Source: Streptomyces sp. NL15-2K (lineage in GTDB: Bacteria; Actinomycetota; Actinomycetes; Streptomycetales; Streptomycetaceae). Taken from it: a stretch of 64,000 nucleotides of DNA. How positions within the stretch are numbered: the first letter of the stretch is position 1; each line of letters starts with the position of its first letter. The position numbers and the translations under genes were made by a program. Shown piece by piece: positions 1 through 8,194 of this stretch. Location: contig NZ_CP130630.1 of the NCBI RefSeq assembly GCF_030551255.1, positions 8,865,001 to 8,929,000 on the forward strand, in the 5' to 3' direction. The notes under the pieces were generated by a model. The model did not search any database and was not told the origin of the DNA. It was given only the letters and a program-made list of their open reading frames with translations.

Positions 1-761
1 GGCTCCAGGACCGAAAGGGCGCCAAGGGCAACGCCCGAGGAGGCTCCCTCCTGTCCGGCCTGGGGGTCGGACGCTGCCTCTGCGGGGCCACGTTCGGGCA
101 GACCCGGTTCCCACCCACCAAGACGTACCCGGAGGGCCAGCGGGCCTACCGGTGCACCCGGGGCCAGGGCGTCACGGACGTCCACAAGGGCGCGGTGGTC
201 ATCTCCATGGACGCCCTGGACGACTACGTGGCCAGCCGCATCTTCGCTCTCATCCGGGCCGCTGAGGACGATGAGGAGGCCGCTCTGGTCCTCGTGGAGG
301 TCACCAGACGGTATGCGAGGACCCAGGAGAACCCCGAGACGGCCGGAGAACGATCGGCCGTCCTGACAGAACGTGCAGAGCTCCGCCAAGACCTCGAGGA
401 GTTGTACGACGAACGGGATGCCGGAGGCTTCCGGACGGAGGTTGGGCGCCGGAGGTTCCTCAAGTCGGAGGCGGGCCTGGCCGACCGGCTCGAGACCCTG
501 GACAAGCGCATGGCGGAGCTGGAGGCCGCTGAGGATCCCAAGCTCCCCCTCCACCAGTGGCAGGCGTGGGCCCAGGACCCAGTGGGGGAGGGGAGCTGGT
601 GGTCACGCCAGACACTGGAGGAGAAGCGGGAGTTCGTGAAGCTCTGGGTCAAGTGCATCACGATCAAGCCACTGGCACGGACCAGGGTGGCGGAGCCGAT
701 CCACCAGCGGGTGGTCATCGAGTGGCACAAGCTCACGGAGGAGCTGGACCTGGTGGCGTAG
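1..761 (+). CDS. Large serine recombinase, C-terminal part (5' end outside window)
   Basis: The reading frame is open from the first base and ends at 761, so the catalytic N-terminal resolvase domain lies upstream of the window. What is visible is a recombinase zinc-ribbon (a CxC pair in GRCLCGATFG, a third Cys in YRCT and a nearby His), then a charged region with coiled-coil character (EERS/LTERAELRQDLEELYDERD type), then the family's C-terminal tail ending IEWHKLTEELDLVA. This order is typical of phiC31-like large serine integrases and transposon recombinases, which move integrative elements between att sites. The gene stops 18 bases before a decayed IS5 transposase. Which element it mobilises cannot be told from this fragment. 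Confidence 0.8.
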   Translation, partial: LQDRKGAKGNARGGSLLSGLGVGRCLCGATFGQTRFPPTKTYPEGQRAYRCTRGQGVTDVHKGAVVISMDALDDYVASRIFALIRAAEDDEEAALVLVEVTRRYARTQENPETAGERSAVLTERAELRQDLEELYDERDAGGFRTEVGRRRFLKSEAGLADRLETLDKRMAELEAAEDPKLPLHQWQAWAQDPVGEGSWWSRQTLEEKREFVKLWVKCITIKPLARTRVAEPIHQRVVIEWHKLTEELDLVA

Positions 762-778
762 TCACTTACTGAGCTCTT

Positions 779-1403
779 TCAGCGTTGCCGCTCCAGGGTG
801 AGGATGGCGGCGGAGATTGACGACAGGCGGTTCGGGCTGCACCACGCCCCGCGGAAGATCCGCCACGACTTCAGTCGTGCAACGCCGCGCTCGACCGGCG
901 CCAGCGCTGCGGACAGCGCGCGGTTGACGGCTTGCTGGGTTGGCGTGAGGTCGCGGCCGGGCGGGCGTCTCTGAGGGCGTCTCCCACGGGCCGGCTCACA
1001 TGCGGGCGCGGTCGGCGAGGACCGGGACGCCTTGGCGTTCGCAGATCCGGATGATCCGGTGGGTGCGGGCTGCGGTCAGGTCGTGCGCTCGGCCGGGAGG
1101 CGTGGGCGGGATCCACAGCAGCCGGCCCTAAGGAGGACGTAGTTGGGATCGGTCTCGCGCGGCACCTTGAGCAGGCCCGGTGCACGGTCGGCGAGCAGGC
1201 TGATCATCGCGGTGGTGTAGGCGTGAGCGGTGCCAGTCACCCTCGCGGGTGACGATGAGCATGGTGACCCACTCGACCAGGGCATGGGGCAGGTCGAATG
1301 CGGCAGGATAGGGAACCAACAGGGCTCCTGTGCCGGTGGTTGAGACTTCGAACACCTCCCTCAACGGCACGGGAGCCTTGTCCGTTGCGGACACCGACGC
1401 CAT
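779..1403 (-). pseudogene. Decayed IS5-family transposase
   Basis: Pieces of a typical Streptomyces IS5-family (DDE_Tnp_4) transposase are found in order but in different frames. The N-terminal piece has LVEWVTMLIVTREGD (1403 to about 1230). A middle piece has TAHAYTTAMISLLADRAPGL in a second frame. The C-terminal piece has ERGVARLKSWRIFRG and ILTLERQR ending at 779. The segments between, including the helix-turn-helix and the first catalytic Asp region, are deleted or shifted. At about 625 bases it is shorter than an intact copy of roughly 800. It cannot make an active enzyme. It sits directly downstream of the serine recombinase and marks old mobile DNA. I did not find clear terminal repeats. 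Confidence 0.75.
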
Positions 1404-1751
1404 CAGGATCAGTGGCCACGCTGAAAGAGCCAGATGTGATTCAAGCGTGCAGTGATGTCAAGTGTGTCGCCTGTGGCATTCGGGCTTTATGTCACGGATT
1501 TTTCCGGCGCGCGACGCACAGGCCGCTCATATTTCCGCGAGGTCTCAACTCGGAAAAGACCCGCGGCCAACCTTGCATTCGATCTTGCTCCGGCACCGAT
1601 AAATGGACTATACCTGTCGGCACTTCACACGATCCGCACGTCACGCTCCACTTCATGATCCACTTTTCTGCACGACCCTGCTTGACCTGACCGCGGTGCC
1701 GGGAAAGATCCGGTTCACCGCCTGAGTCCTGGAGAAGGCGAGGACTTGAGC
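1404..1751. other. Non-coding leader region before ngcE
   Basis: About 350 bases without a credible gene; an open frame at 1298-1690 has no family resemblance and overlaps the IS remnant. The segment is less GC-rich than its surroundings, as expected for a promoter. It holds a DasR-type operator candidate at 1602-1617. A GAGG-type ribosome site lies just before the ATG at 1752. Confidence 0.5.
1602..1617 (+). promoter_or_regulatory. Candidate DasR operator (dre site)
   Basis: AATGGACTATACCTGT is an imperfect palindrome. It agrees at 12 of 16 positions with the dre consensus as I remember it (ACTGGTCTAGACCAGT). It lies 134 bases upstream of ngcE. DasR is the GntR-family regulator of N-acetylglucosamine and chitin uptake in Streptomyces, so the site fits the downstream transporter. 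The assignment rests on motif and context only. Confidence 0.5.
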
Positions 1752-3206
1752 ATGGGATCCACTTCCGCCGAGAACAACGGCACCGGTGGTGTAGGCCGCC
1801 GCGATCTGATCAAGCGGTCCGCCGCGCTGGGCCTGATCTCCGTCCCCACCATGAGTTTCCTGTCCGCGTGCGCCAGCAGTGGCGGCGACGACAGCGGCGA
1901 CAAGGCCAAGGCGGGCGCGAAGACCGCGAAGAACCCGCTCGGCGTGAACGAGACCGCGGGGATGGAATTCGTCCTGTTCGACGGCGGCTTCGGCAAGGAG
2001 TACGCCGAGGACGCCGTGAAGATCTACGAGAAGAACTTCCCCAAGGTCAAGGTGAAGTTCTCGGCCACCCAGAAGATCCAGTCCACCCTGCAGCCGCGCT
2101 TCAACCAGGGCACCCCGCCCGACCTCATCGACAACTCCGGCGCCGAGCAGATGGACATGGGCGTCCTGGCCGGCAAGAGCCAGCTCGCCGACCTCACCCC
2201 GCTCCTCGACGCCCCGTCCTACGACGACCCGAACAAGAAGGTCCGCGACACGCTGCGCCCCGGCATCGTGGAGATGGGCCAGCTGGACGGCGACCCGGTC
2301 TGGATCATGTACTACGCCTACACGGTGTACGGCGTCTGGTACTCGCAGAAGGCCCTGGACTCGCTGGACGAGCAGTACCCCGAGACCTGGGACCAGATGC
2401 TGGCGGTCTGCGAGAAGGCCAGGAAGAAGGGCATGGCGGGCTGGACGTACGCGGGTAAATACCCGTACTACCTGCCCTTCTCGCTCTACCCGATGATCGG
2501 CAAGGTGGGCGGCGCCGAGGTCCTCGACGCCATCGACAACCTGGAGCCGAACGCCTGGAAGCACCCGGCGGTCAAGGCGTGTTTCGAGGCCTACTACGAG
2601 CTCTACAAGAAGGGTTACGTCCTCAGGGGCACCCCCGGTCTGGACCACATCCAGTCCCAGACCGCGTGGGCCAAGGGCAAGGCGCTGTTCATCCCGAACG
2701 GCTCCTGGGTGGAGAACGAGTCGGCGAACGTCATCCCGAAGGACTTCGACCTGGCCGTCTCCGCGCCCACCGGCATCGACTCCTCCGACAAGCTGCCCTT
2801 CGGCACCATCTGGGCCTCCGGCGGTGAGCCCTTCATCGTCCCGGCCAAGGCGAAGAACGGCACCGGCGGCATGGAGCAGCTGCGCATCATGCTCAGCGAG
2901 GCGTCCTCGAAGAACTTCACCAGCAAGGTCAAGTCGCTCACCGCCTACAACGGCGGCACCGACGGCATCACCCTCACTCCCGGTCTCAAATCCGGAGTCG
3001 CGGCGCTGGAAAAGGCCGGCGACAACGTGGTGAATCCGCGTATGCAGGACTGGTACGTGCAGTTGCAGAAAGAGAAGATCGGTGTGTCCGGCCTCGGCGA
3101 GATGATGGCCGGCCGTCTCACTCCGGCCGAGGCCATCAAGAAGATCCAGGCCTTCGCCGACGAGACCGCCAAGGACACGTCGATCAAGCACTACAAGCAC
3201 CAGTAA
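1752..3206 (+). CDS. ngcE: N-acetylglucosamine/diacetylchitobiose ABC transporter, substrate-binding lipoprotein NgcE
   Basis: This extracellular family-1 solute-binding protein (484 aa) captures GlcNAc or chitobiose for import. It carries a twin-arginine-like leader (GRRDLIKRSAALG) and a lipobox around FLSACAS, so it should be exported and lipid-anchored. The mature part looks like the NgcE subfamily, with the N-terminal lobe starting near EFVLFDGGFGKEY. It is followed by two permease genes and then rok7B7, the same order as ngcEFG-rok7B7 in Streptomyces coelicolor. ATG 1752 is preferred because GAGGA precedes it at good spacing; an in-frame TTG at 1746 is possible. No ATPase gene is present, so the shared MsiK ATPase is the likely energy source (inference). 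Confidence 0.85.
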   Translation: MGSTSAENNGTGGVGRRDLIKRSAALGLISVPTMSFLSACASSGGDDSGDKAKAGAKTAKNPLGVNETAGMEFVLFDGGFGKEYAEDAVKIYEKNFPKVKVKFSATQKIQSTLQPRFNQGTPPDLIDNSGAEQMDMGVLAGKSQLADLTPLLDAPSYDDPNKKVRDTLRPGIVEMGQLDGDPVWIMYYAYTVYGVWYSQKALDSLDEQYPETWDQMLAVCEKARKKGMAGWTYAGKYPYYLPFSLYPMIGKVGGAEVLDAIDNLEPNAWKHPAVKACFEAYYELYKKGYVLRGTPGLDHIQSQTAWAKGKALFIPNGSWVENESANVIPKDFDLAVSAPTGIDSSDKLPFGTIWASGGEPFIVPAKAKNGTGGMEQLRIMLSEASSKNFTSKVKSLTAYNGGTDGITLTPGLKSGVAALEKAGDNVVNPRMQDWYVQLQKEKIGVSGLGEMMAGRLTPAEAIKKIQAFADETAKDTSIKHYKHQ

Positions 3207-3235
3207 CCGGCAATTCTCACGGCACCGGAGAAGCG

Positions 3236-4162
3236 ATGCAGCACGGCAAATACCGGTTCATCGTGGGGTTTTTGTCCTTGCCCCTGGGACTGTATGCGCT
3301 CTTCGTGGTCTGGCCTTTCATCCAGTCCATCTACTACTCGTTCACGGACTGGACCGGCCTGAGCCCCGAATTCAAGATGGTCGGCCTGGACAATTACCGG
3401 AGGATGCTGGACGACGAGATCTTCTGGAAGTCCTTGCAGCACAGCTTGATGTTCGCGGTCCTGCTGCCGCTGGTGACGATCAGTCTGGCGCTGTTCTTCG
3501 CCTTCATGATCAATGTCGGCGGCCGGAGAAGGAAGGGCGGCCCGGTCATTTCCGGTGTCCGGGGCTCTTCCTTCTACAAGATCGTCTACTTCTTCCCGCA
3601 GGTGCTCTCGATCGCGATCGTCGCTCTGCTGTTCGCTTTCGCGTACAACCCGGACAGCGGTGCCATCAACTCGTTCCTGCGCGGGATCGGGCTCGACAGC
3701 ATCCAGCCGCTGTGGCTGGGCGACCCGAGCCTGGCCCTGTGGTGCGTGATGGCCGTGCTGGTGTGGTCCACGGTCGGCTTCTTCGTGGTGCTGTTCTCCG
3801 CCGGCATGGCCTCCATCCCGGCGGACCTGTACGAGGCCGCGCTGCTCGACGGCGCCGGACGCGCCACGACCTTCTTCCGGATCACCCTGCCGCTGCTGTG
3901 GGACACCGTGCAGTCCGGCTGGGTCTACATGGGCATCCTCGCCCTGGGCGCCGAGTCGTTCGCGGTCGTACAGATCATGACGACCGGGCCCGGCGGTCCC
4001 GACTACTCGACCACCGTCATGGTCCTGTACGTGTACCAGAAGGCGTTCCGTGACGGGCAGGCCGCCTACGCCACCACCATCGGCGTCGCCCTGCTCGTCG
4101 TCACGCTGGCCTTCGCCGCCGTGGTGATGCGGCTGGGCCGGCGCGAGCGGCTGGAGTACTGA
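3236..4162 (+). CDS. ngcF: ABC sugar permease NgcF
   Basis: A 308-aa inner-membrane permease of the CUT1 (MalF-like) family with about six hydrophobic segments. It has the EAA loop that docks the ATPase, seen as EAALLDGAGRATTFFRITLP near residue 200. It starts 29 bases after ngcE and ends 4 bases before ngcG, so the three genes are one operon. It should form a heterodimer with the next gene product to carry the sugar delivered by NgcE. The start is supported by CGGAGAAGCG just upstream of ATG 3236. Assignment to the GlcNAc/chitobiose system comes from the neighbours. Confidence 0.85.
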   Translation: MQHGKYRFIVGFLSLPLGLYALFVVWPFIQSIYYSFTDWTGLSPEFKMVGLDNYRRMLDDEIFWKSLQHSLMFAVLLPLVTISLALFFAFMINVGGRRRKGGPVISGVRGSSFYKIVYFFPQVLSIAIVALLFAFAYNPDSGAINSFLRGIGLDSIQPLWLGDPSLALWCVMAVLVWSTVGFFVVLFSAGMASIPADLYEAALLDGAGRATTFFRITLPLLWDTVQSGWVYMGILALGAESFAVVQIMTTGPGGPDYSTTVMVLYVYQKAFRDGQAAYATTIGVALLVVTLAFAAVVMRLGRRERLEY

Positions 4163-4166
4163 TCAG

Positions 4167-5090
4167 ATGAAGACGACCGAGACCCCCGCTCCCGTACCGG
4201 CCGAATCCGGTGCGCCCGTCGCCAAGGTCGACGCCCCGGCCGGCCCGCCCCCCAAGGAGAAGAAGGAGGGCACCACCCTCAACGTCTTCTCGCACGGGAT
4301 CCTGGTCCTCTGGGCGATCATGGTCGTCCTGCCGCTGCTGTGGGCTGTGATGACGTCCTTCAAGGACGACAGCTCCATCTTCGGCTCGCCCTGGTCGCTG
4401 CCGGACAAGCTGCACTTCGACAACTGGTCGCGGGCCTGGACCGAGGCCAACATGAGCGACTACTTCCTCAACACCATTCTGGTGGTGGGGGGTTCGCTCA
4501 TCGGCACGCTGGTGCTCGGCTCCATGGCGGCCTATGTGCTGGCCCGCTTCGACTTCCCGGGCAACCGGTTCATCTACTACTTGTTCATCGGCGGCATGAG
4601 CTTCCCGATCATGCTGGCGCTGGTCCCGCTGTTCTACGTCGTGAACAACATGGGCCTGCTGAACACGATCCACGGCCTGATCCTGGTCTACATCGCCTAC
4701 TCGCTGCCGTTCACGGTGTTCTTCCTGACCGCGTTCTTCCGCACCCTGCCGACCTCGGTCGCGGAGGCGGCCTTCGTGGACGGCGCCTCGCACTCCCGGA
4801 CGTTCTTCCAGATCATGCTCCCGATGGCCAGGCCCGGCCTGATCAGCGTGGGGATCTTCAACTTCCTCGGGCAGTGGAACCAGTACATGCTGCCGACGGT
4901 GCTCAACACCGACCCGGACAAGCGCGTCCTCACCCAGGGGCTGGTGCAGCTCGCGGTCAGCCAGGGGTACAAGGGTGACTGGTCGGGCCTGTTCGCGGGC
5001 CTGGTCATGGCGATGCTGCCGGTGCTCGCCGCGTACATCGTCTTCCAGCGACAGGTGGTGCAGGGACTCACCGCTGGGGCGCTCAAGTAG
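4167..5090 (+). CDS. ngcG: ABC sugar permease NgcG
   Basis: A 307-aa permease of the CUT1 (MalG-like) family. A Pro/Lys-rich cytoplasmic N-terminus of about 35 residues precedes the membrane segments. The EAA motif is EAAFVDGASHSRTFFQIMLP, and the protein ends QGLTAGALK, the usual MalG-type tail. It is the last gene of the ngcEFG operon and should pair with NgcF. A composite inverted-repeat element lies immediately downstream (5131-5391). Confidence 0.85.
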   Translation: MKTTETPAPVPAESGAPVAKVDAPAGPPPKEKKEGTTLNVFSHGILVLWAIMVVLPLLWAVMTSFKDDSSIFGSPWSLPDKLHFDNWSRAWTEANMSDYFLNTILVVGGSLIGTLVLGSMAAYVLARFDFPGNRFIYYLFIGGMSFPIMLALVPLFYVVNNMGLLNTIHGLILVYIAYSLPFTVFFLTAFFRTLPTSVAEAAFVDGASHSRTFFQIMLPMARPGLISVGIFNFLGQWNQYMLPTVLNTDPDKRVLTQGLVQLAVSQGYKGDWSGLFAGLVMAMLPVLAAYIVFQRQVVQGLTAGALK

Positions 5091-5130
5091 GGCCCGGCCC
5101 CCCGCCCGCAGGGGCGCCGCACCCGGCTTA

Positions 5131-5391
5131 AGGGCCTGTCCGGCGGATCATGCCGCAGACGCGGGGTCGCAGTGACACTAGCCTCCCCCACTCTCGGCTT
5201 CGCTGGAGCGGGGGGACCCCCATCGCGTCGCCCGCCGCGGCAGCGGCTGATGTCACAGCCTCCTCCGCCTTGCAGCTGGACGCTCCCCCACGCTCGAACA
5301 CACTCGCGCGGGGGCACCCCCATCGCCCCCGCTCACCGGCGTTCATTGGGCGCCGCCGATTTCCTGCGACCTGATCCGCCGGACAGGCCCT
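5131..5391. repeat. Composite inverted-repeat element A
   Basis: A 261-base element bounded by perfect 20-base inverted repeats (AGGGCCTGTCCGGCGGATCA at 5131-5150 and its complement at 5372-5391). Inside are two 41-base repeats. Inner type 1 is at 5183-5223 (CTCCCCCACTCTCGGCTTCG and onward) and inner type 2 at 5283-5323 (CTCCCCCACGCTCGAACACA and onward). Both end in a G-run followed by ACCCCCAT. Element B (14649-14883) has the same order of parts with different terminal repeats. It contains no credible gene. It separates ngcG from rok7B7 and could act as a terminator or be a non-autonomous mobile element. Confidence 0.7.
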
Positions 5392-5536
5392 AGGCGCGGC
5401 GCTCCATCGCTGTGTGCAAAGACGCGGATGCAGTTCAACCTCTTGACGGGAGGGGACCCGAACGGCTCAGCTTAGAGTTCACTAGTTGGACATATACGGG
5501 GCCTCGTCGAAGCGGTCCCGTGCGCAGGAGGTCGTC

Positions 5537-6736
5537 GTGGAGACTCCAGGGTCGCAGTCGTCGCTGCACCGAGCCAACCTGGAGCGGGTCGTCCGAGCCG
5601 TGCGGCTGGCCGGGTCGCTCACGCAGGCGGAGATCGCGCGGACGACGGGCCTGTCCGCGGCGACCGTGTCCAACATCGTGCGCGAGCTCAAGGACGGCGG
5701 AACCGTCGAGGTCACGCCCACATCGGCGGGCGGACGCCGGGCCCGCAGCGTCTCCCTGAGCGGGGACGCCGGCATCGTCATCGGCGTCGACTTCGGGCAC
5801 ACCCATCTGCGGGTGGCGGTCGGCAACCTCGCCCACCAGGTGCTCGCCGAGGAGGCCGAGCCGCTGGACGTGGACGCCTCCGCCGCGCAGGGCTTCGACC
5901 GGGCGGAACAACTGGTCACCCGGCTGATCGAGGCCACCGGGGTGGACCGCACCAAGATCGCCGGCGTGGGCCTGGGCGTCCCCGGCCCGATCGACGTCGA
6001 GTCCGGCACGCTGGGCTCGACCGCCATCCTGCCCGGCTGGACCGGCACCAAGCCCGCCGAGGAGCTGCGCGGGCGGCTCGGCGTGCCGGTGCACGTGGAC
6101 AACGACGCCAACCTCGGCGCCCTCGGCGAGCTGGTCTGGGGCAGCGGCCGGGGGGTGCGGGACCTGGCGTACATCAAGGTCGCGAGCGGTGTCGGCGCGG
6201 GCCTGGTGATCAACGGCAAGATCTACCGGGGCCCCGGCGGCACAGCGGGGGAAATCGGACATATTACGCTCGACGAATCCGGCCCTGTCTGCCGCTGCGG
6301 GAACCGCGGCTGCCTGGAGACCTTCGCGGCCGCGCGCTACGTACTGCCGCTGCTCCAGTCCAGCCACGGCACCGACCTGACGATGGAGGGCGTCGTACGG
6401 CTGGCGCGGGACGGAGACCCGGGCTGCCGCCGGGTGATCGCTGACGTCGGCCGTCACATCGGCAGTGGAGTCGCCAACCTTTGCAATCTGTTGAACCCGA
6501 GCCGAGTCGTCCTCGGCGGTGATCTCGCCGAAGCCGGTGAGCTGGTGCTCGGGCCGATCCGGGAGTCCGTCGGCCGCTATGCCATTCCCAGTGCGGCGCG
6601 CCAACTCTCCATTCTTCCCGGGGCCCTTGGCGGCCGCGCCGAGGTTCTCGGAGCACTCGCGCTCGCCCTCAGTGAGATGGGTGATTCAACCCTTTTGGAC
6701 AGCACGCTGCACGCTGCCACCCCTGCCTTCACTTAG
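5537..6736 (+). CDS. rok7B7: ROK-family transcriptional regulator Rok7B7
   Basis: A 399-aa repressor/activator of the ROK family. The N-terminal winged helix-turn-helix is QAEIARTTGLSAATVSNIV (about residues 30-50). The sugar-kinase-like fold follows, with GVDFGHTHLRVAVG near 95. The ROK zinc site CRCGNRGCLE lies near 255 and follows the CxCGxxGCxE pattern. The start is GTG 5537, five bases after AGGAGG at 5526-5531; an upstream in-frame TTG (5486) lacks such a site. Placement between ngcEFG and xylFGH matches S. coelicolor, where Rok7B7 is reported to affect xylose use, carbon repression and antibiotic production. Confidence 0.88.
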   Translation: METPGSQSSLHRANLERVVRAVRLAGSLTQAEIARTTGLSAATVSNIVRELKDGGTVEVTPTSAGGRRARSVSLSGDAGIVIGVDFGHTHLRVAVGNLAHQVLAEEAEPLDVDASAAQGFDRAEQLVTRLIEATGVDRTKIAGVGLGVPGPIDVESGTLGSTAILPGWTGTKPAEELRGRLGVPVHVDNDANLGALGELVWGSGRGVRDLAYIKVASGVGAGLVINGKIYRGPGGTAGEIGHITLDESGPVCRCGNRGCLETFAAARYVLPLLQSSHGTDLTMEGVVRLARDGDPGCRRVIADVGRHIGSGVANLCNLLNPSRVVLGGDLAEAGELVLGPIRESVGRYAIPSAARQLSILPGALGGRAEVLGALALALSEMGDSTLLDSTLHAATPAFT

Positions 6737-6770
6737 AAAACGGATGGCACCGTTGCCAACCCGTTAAGGA

Positions 6771-6783
6771 TTTACTTCTTGAC
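6771..6783 (+). promoter_or_regulatory. Candidate Rok7B7 binding site upstream of xylF
   Basis: TTTACTTCTTGAC fits at every position the degenerate motif TTKAMKHSTTSAV that I recall for S. coelicolor Rok7B7. It lies 74 bases before the xylF start and just downstream of the rok7B7 stop, where a xylose operon operator would be expected. The motif is recalled from memory and should be checked. Confidence 0.45.
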
Positions 6784-6856
6784 GTCGCACGTATGGCCGA
6801 GTTGACTTCCAGCCACCTCGGTCGCAATGTCGCGGCCTCGTCAGGGAGGTTTCTAA

Positions 6857-7951
6857 GTGAACACGCGTATGCGTCGCGCCGCCGTTGCTGTTGTGGTCTC
6901 GGCCCTCGCCTTCTCGGCCGCCGCTTGCGGCAAGGCCGGTGGCGACGATTCGGACAGCAGTGGCAGCTCGGACACCAAGTCGATAGGCCTGCTGCTGCCC
7001 GACAGTGTCACCACTCGGTACGCCAAGTTCGACAAGCCGTACTTCGATGACAAGGTCAAGGCGCTCTGCGCCGACTGCAAGCTGGAGTACGCCAACGCGG
7101 CGGGCAGCGCGGCCACCCAGGCCCAGCAGGTCAGCAGCATGATCACCAAGGGCGTCAAGGTCATCGCGATCAGCGCCGTGGACTCCGCCGCCATCAAGTC
7201 GTCCATCCAGGCCGCCGTCGACAAGGGCATCAAGGTCATCGCCTACGACCGTCTCGCCCAGGGTCCCGTCTCCGCGTACGTGTCCTTCGACAACGAAAAG
7301 GTCGGCGAGCTTCAGGGCCAGTCCCTGCTCGACGCCATGGGCGCCAAGGCCACCCCGAAGTCCAAGGTCGTCATGATCAACGGTCTGGCCTCCGACCCGA
7401 ACGCCGGGCTGTTCAAGAAGGGCGCCCACAAGGTCCTCGACGGCAAGGTCGACATCGCCTACGAGCAGGCCGGCGACTGGGACGACAAGATCGCCGCCCA
7501 GAAGATGTCCGCCGCCATCACGCAGCTGGGCGCGAAGAACATCGCGGGCGTCTACTCCGCCAACGACGCCATGGCCGGCGGCATCGCCACCGTCCTCAAG
7601 GGCGCCGGGATCAGCGACATCCCGCTGACCGGTCAGGACGCGGAACTCACCAGCATCCAGCGGATTCTCGCCGGCACCCAGTCAAGCACCATCTACAAGG
7701 CGTACAAGCCGGAGGCCGAAGCGGCCGCCCAGCTGGCCGTCAACCTGCTTGAGGACAAGAGCATCGACTCCCTGGCCACCACGAAGCAGACCAGTGGTTC
7801 CGGCGACGAGGTGCCCTCGCAGCTGCTGACCCCGGTCACGCTCACCAAGGACAACATCAAGGACACGGTGGTCAAGGACAAGCTCTACACCGTCGCCGAG
7901 ATCTGTGCCGGGGCCTTCGCCGCCAGTTGCAAGACCGCCGGTCTGCAGTAG
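6857..7951 (+). CDS. xylF: Xylose/ribose-type ABC transporter substrate-binding lipoprotein XylF
   Basis: A periplasmic-binding-protein type I family member (364 aa) for pentose uptake. The signal peptide and lipobox are at the N-terminus (FSAAACGKAGG), so the protein is lipid-anchored outside the membrane. The sugar-binding domain begins with SIGLLLPDSVTTRY and includes a D-R-L hinge-type motif in VIAYDRLAQGP. GTG 6857 follows GGGAGG (6844-6849) at seven bases; ATG 6869 is an alternative. It heads xylFGH. A strong hairpin right after its stop would keep this subunit more abundant than the ATPase and permease. Confidence 0.85.
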   Translation: MNTRMRRAAVAVVVSALAFSAAACGKAGGDDSDSSGSSDTKSIGLLLPDSVTTRYAKFDKPYFDDKVKALCADCKLEYANAAGSAATQAQQVSSMITKGVKVIAISAVDSAAIKSSIQAAVDKGIKVIAYDRLAQGPVSAYVSFDNEKVGELQGQSLLDAMGAKATPKSKVVMINGLASDPNAGLFKKGAHKVLDGKVDIAYEQAGDWDDKIAAQKMSAAITQLGAKNIAGVYSANDAMAGGIATVLKGAGISDIPLTGQDAELTSIQRILAGTQSSTIYKAYKPEAEAAAQLAVNLLEDKSIDSLATTKQTSGSGDEVPSQLLTPVTLTKDNIKDTVVKDKLYTVAEICAGAFAASCKTAGLQ

Positions 7952-7982
7952 TCGCCGCCCCCAGGGGCAGGTCGCAGAGCCT

Positions 7983-8032
7983 GTCCGGTGCCCGCCCCAC
8001 CTCCAGACCCCGCTGCGGGGCGGGCACCGGAC
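7983..8032 (+). terminator. Hairpin between xylF and xylG
   Basis: Perfect 16-base arms (GTCCGGTGCCCGCCCC at 7983-7998 and its complement at 8017-8032) enclose an 18-base loop. There is no T-run, as is usual in Streptomyces. It lies 31 bases after the xylF stop and 160 bases before xylG. It probably acts as a partial terminator or mRNA 3' stabiliser. Confidence 0.7.
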
Positions 8033-8087
8033 GGAAGACATGACGCACGCACCCGTTGCCAACTGGCATCGGCCGTGCGCATGTTCC

Positions 8088-8121
8088 TCTTGTCAATCGA
8101 TGCTTCTTGTCAATCGATGCT
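8088..8121 (+). repeat. Perfect tandem 17-base repeat upstream of xylG
   Basis: TCTTGTCAATCGATGCT occurs twice head to tail (8088-8104 and 8105-8121). Each copy has an ATCGAT centre and a TTGTCA that resembles a -35 box. It lies about 75 bases before xylG, after the xylF hairpin, so it may be an operator or a second promoter for xylGH. Confidence 0.6.
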
Positions 8122-8194
8122 TCGAGCACAACTTTCCGCGCGTTCCCCCAAGCGCGGCATCCCCGCCGGTCAGGCGGCGAAGGAGATGGTTCAC

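Noticed and set aside
1298..1690. Open frame with four Cys before ngcE
   Set aside because: It overlaps the IS5 remnant and the promoter region; there is no family resemblance.
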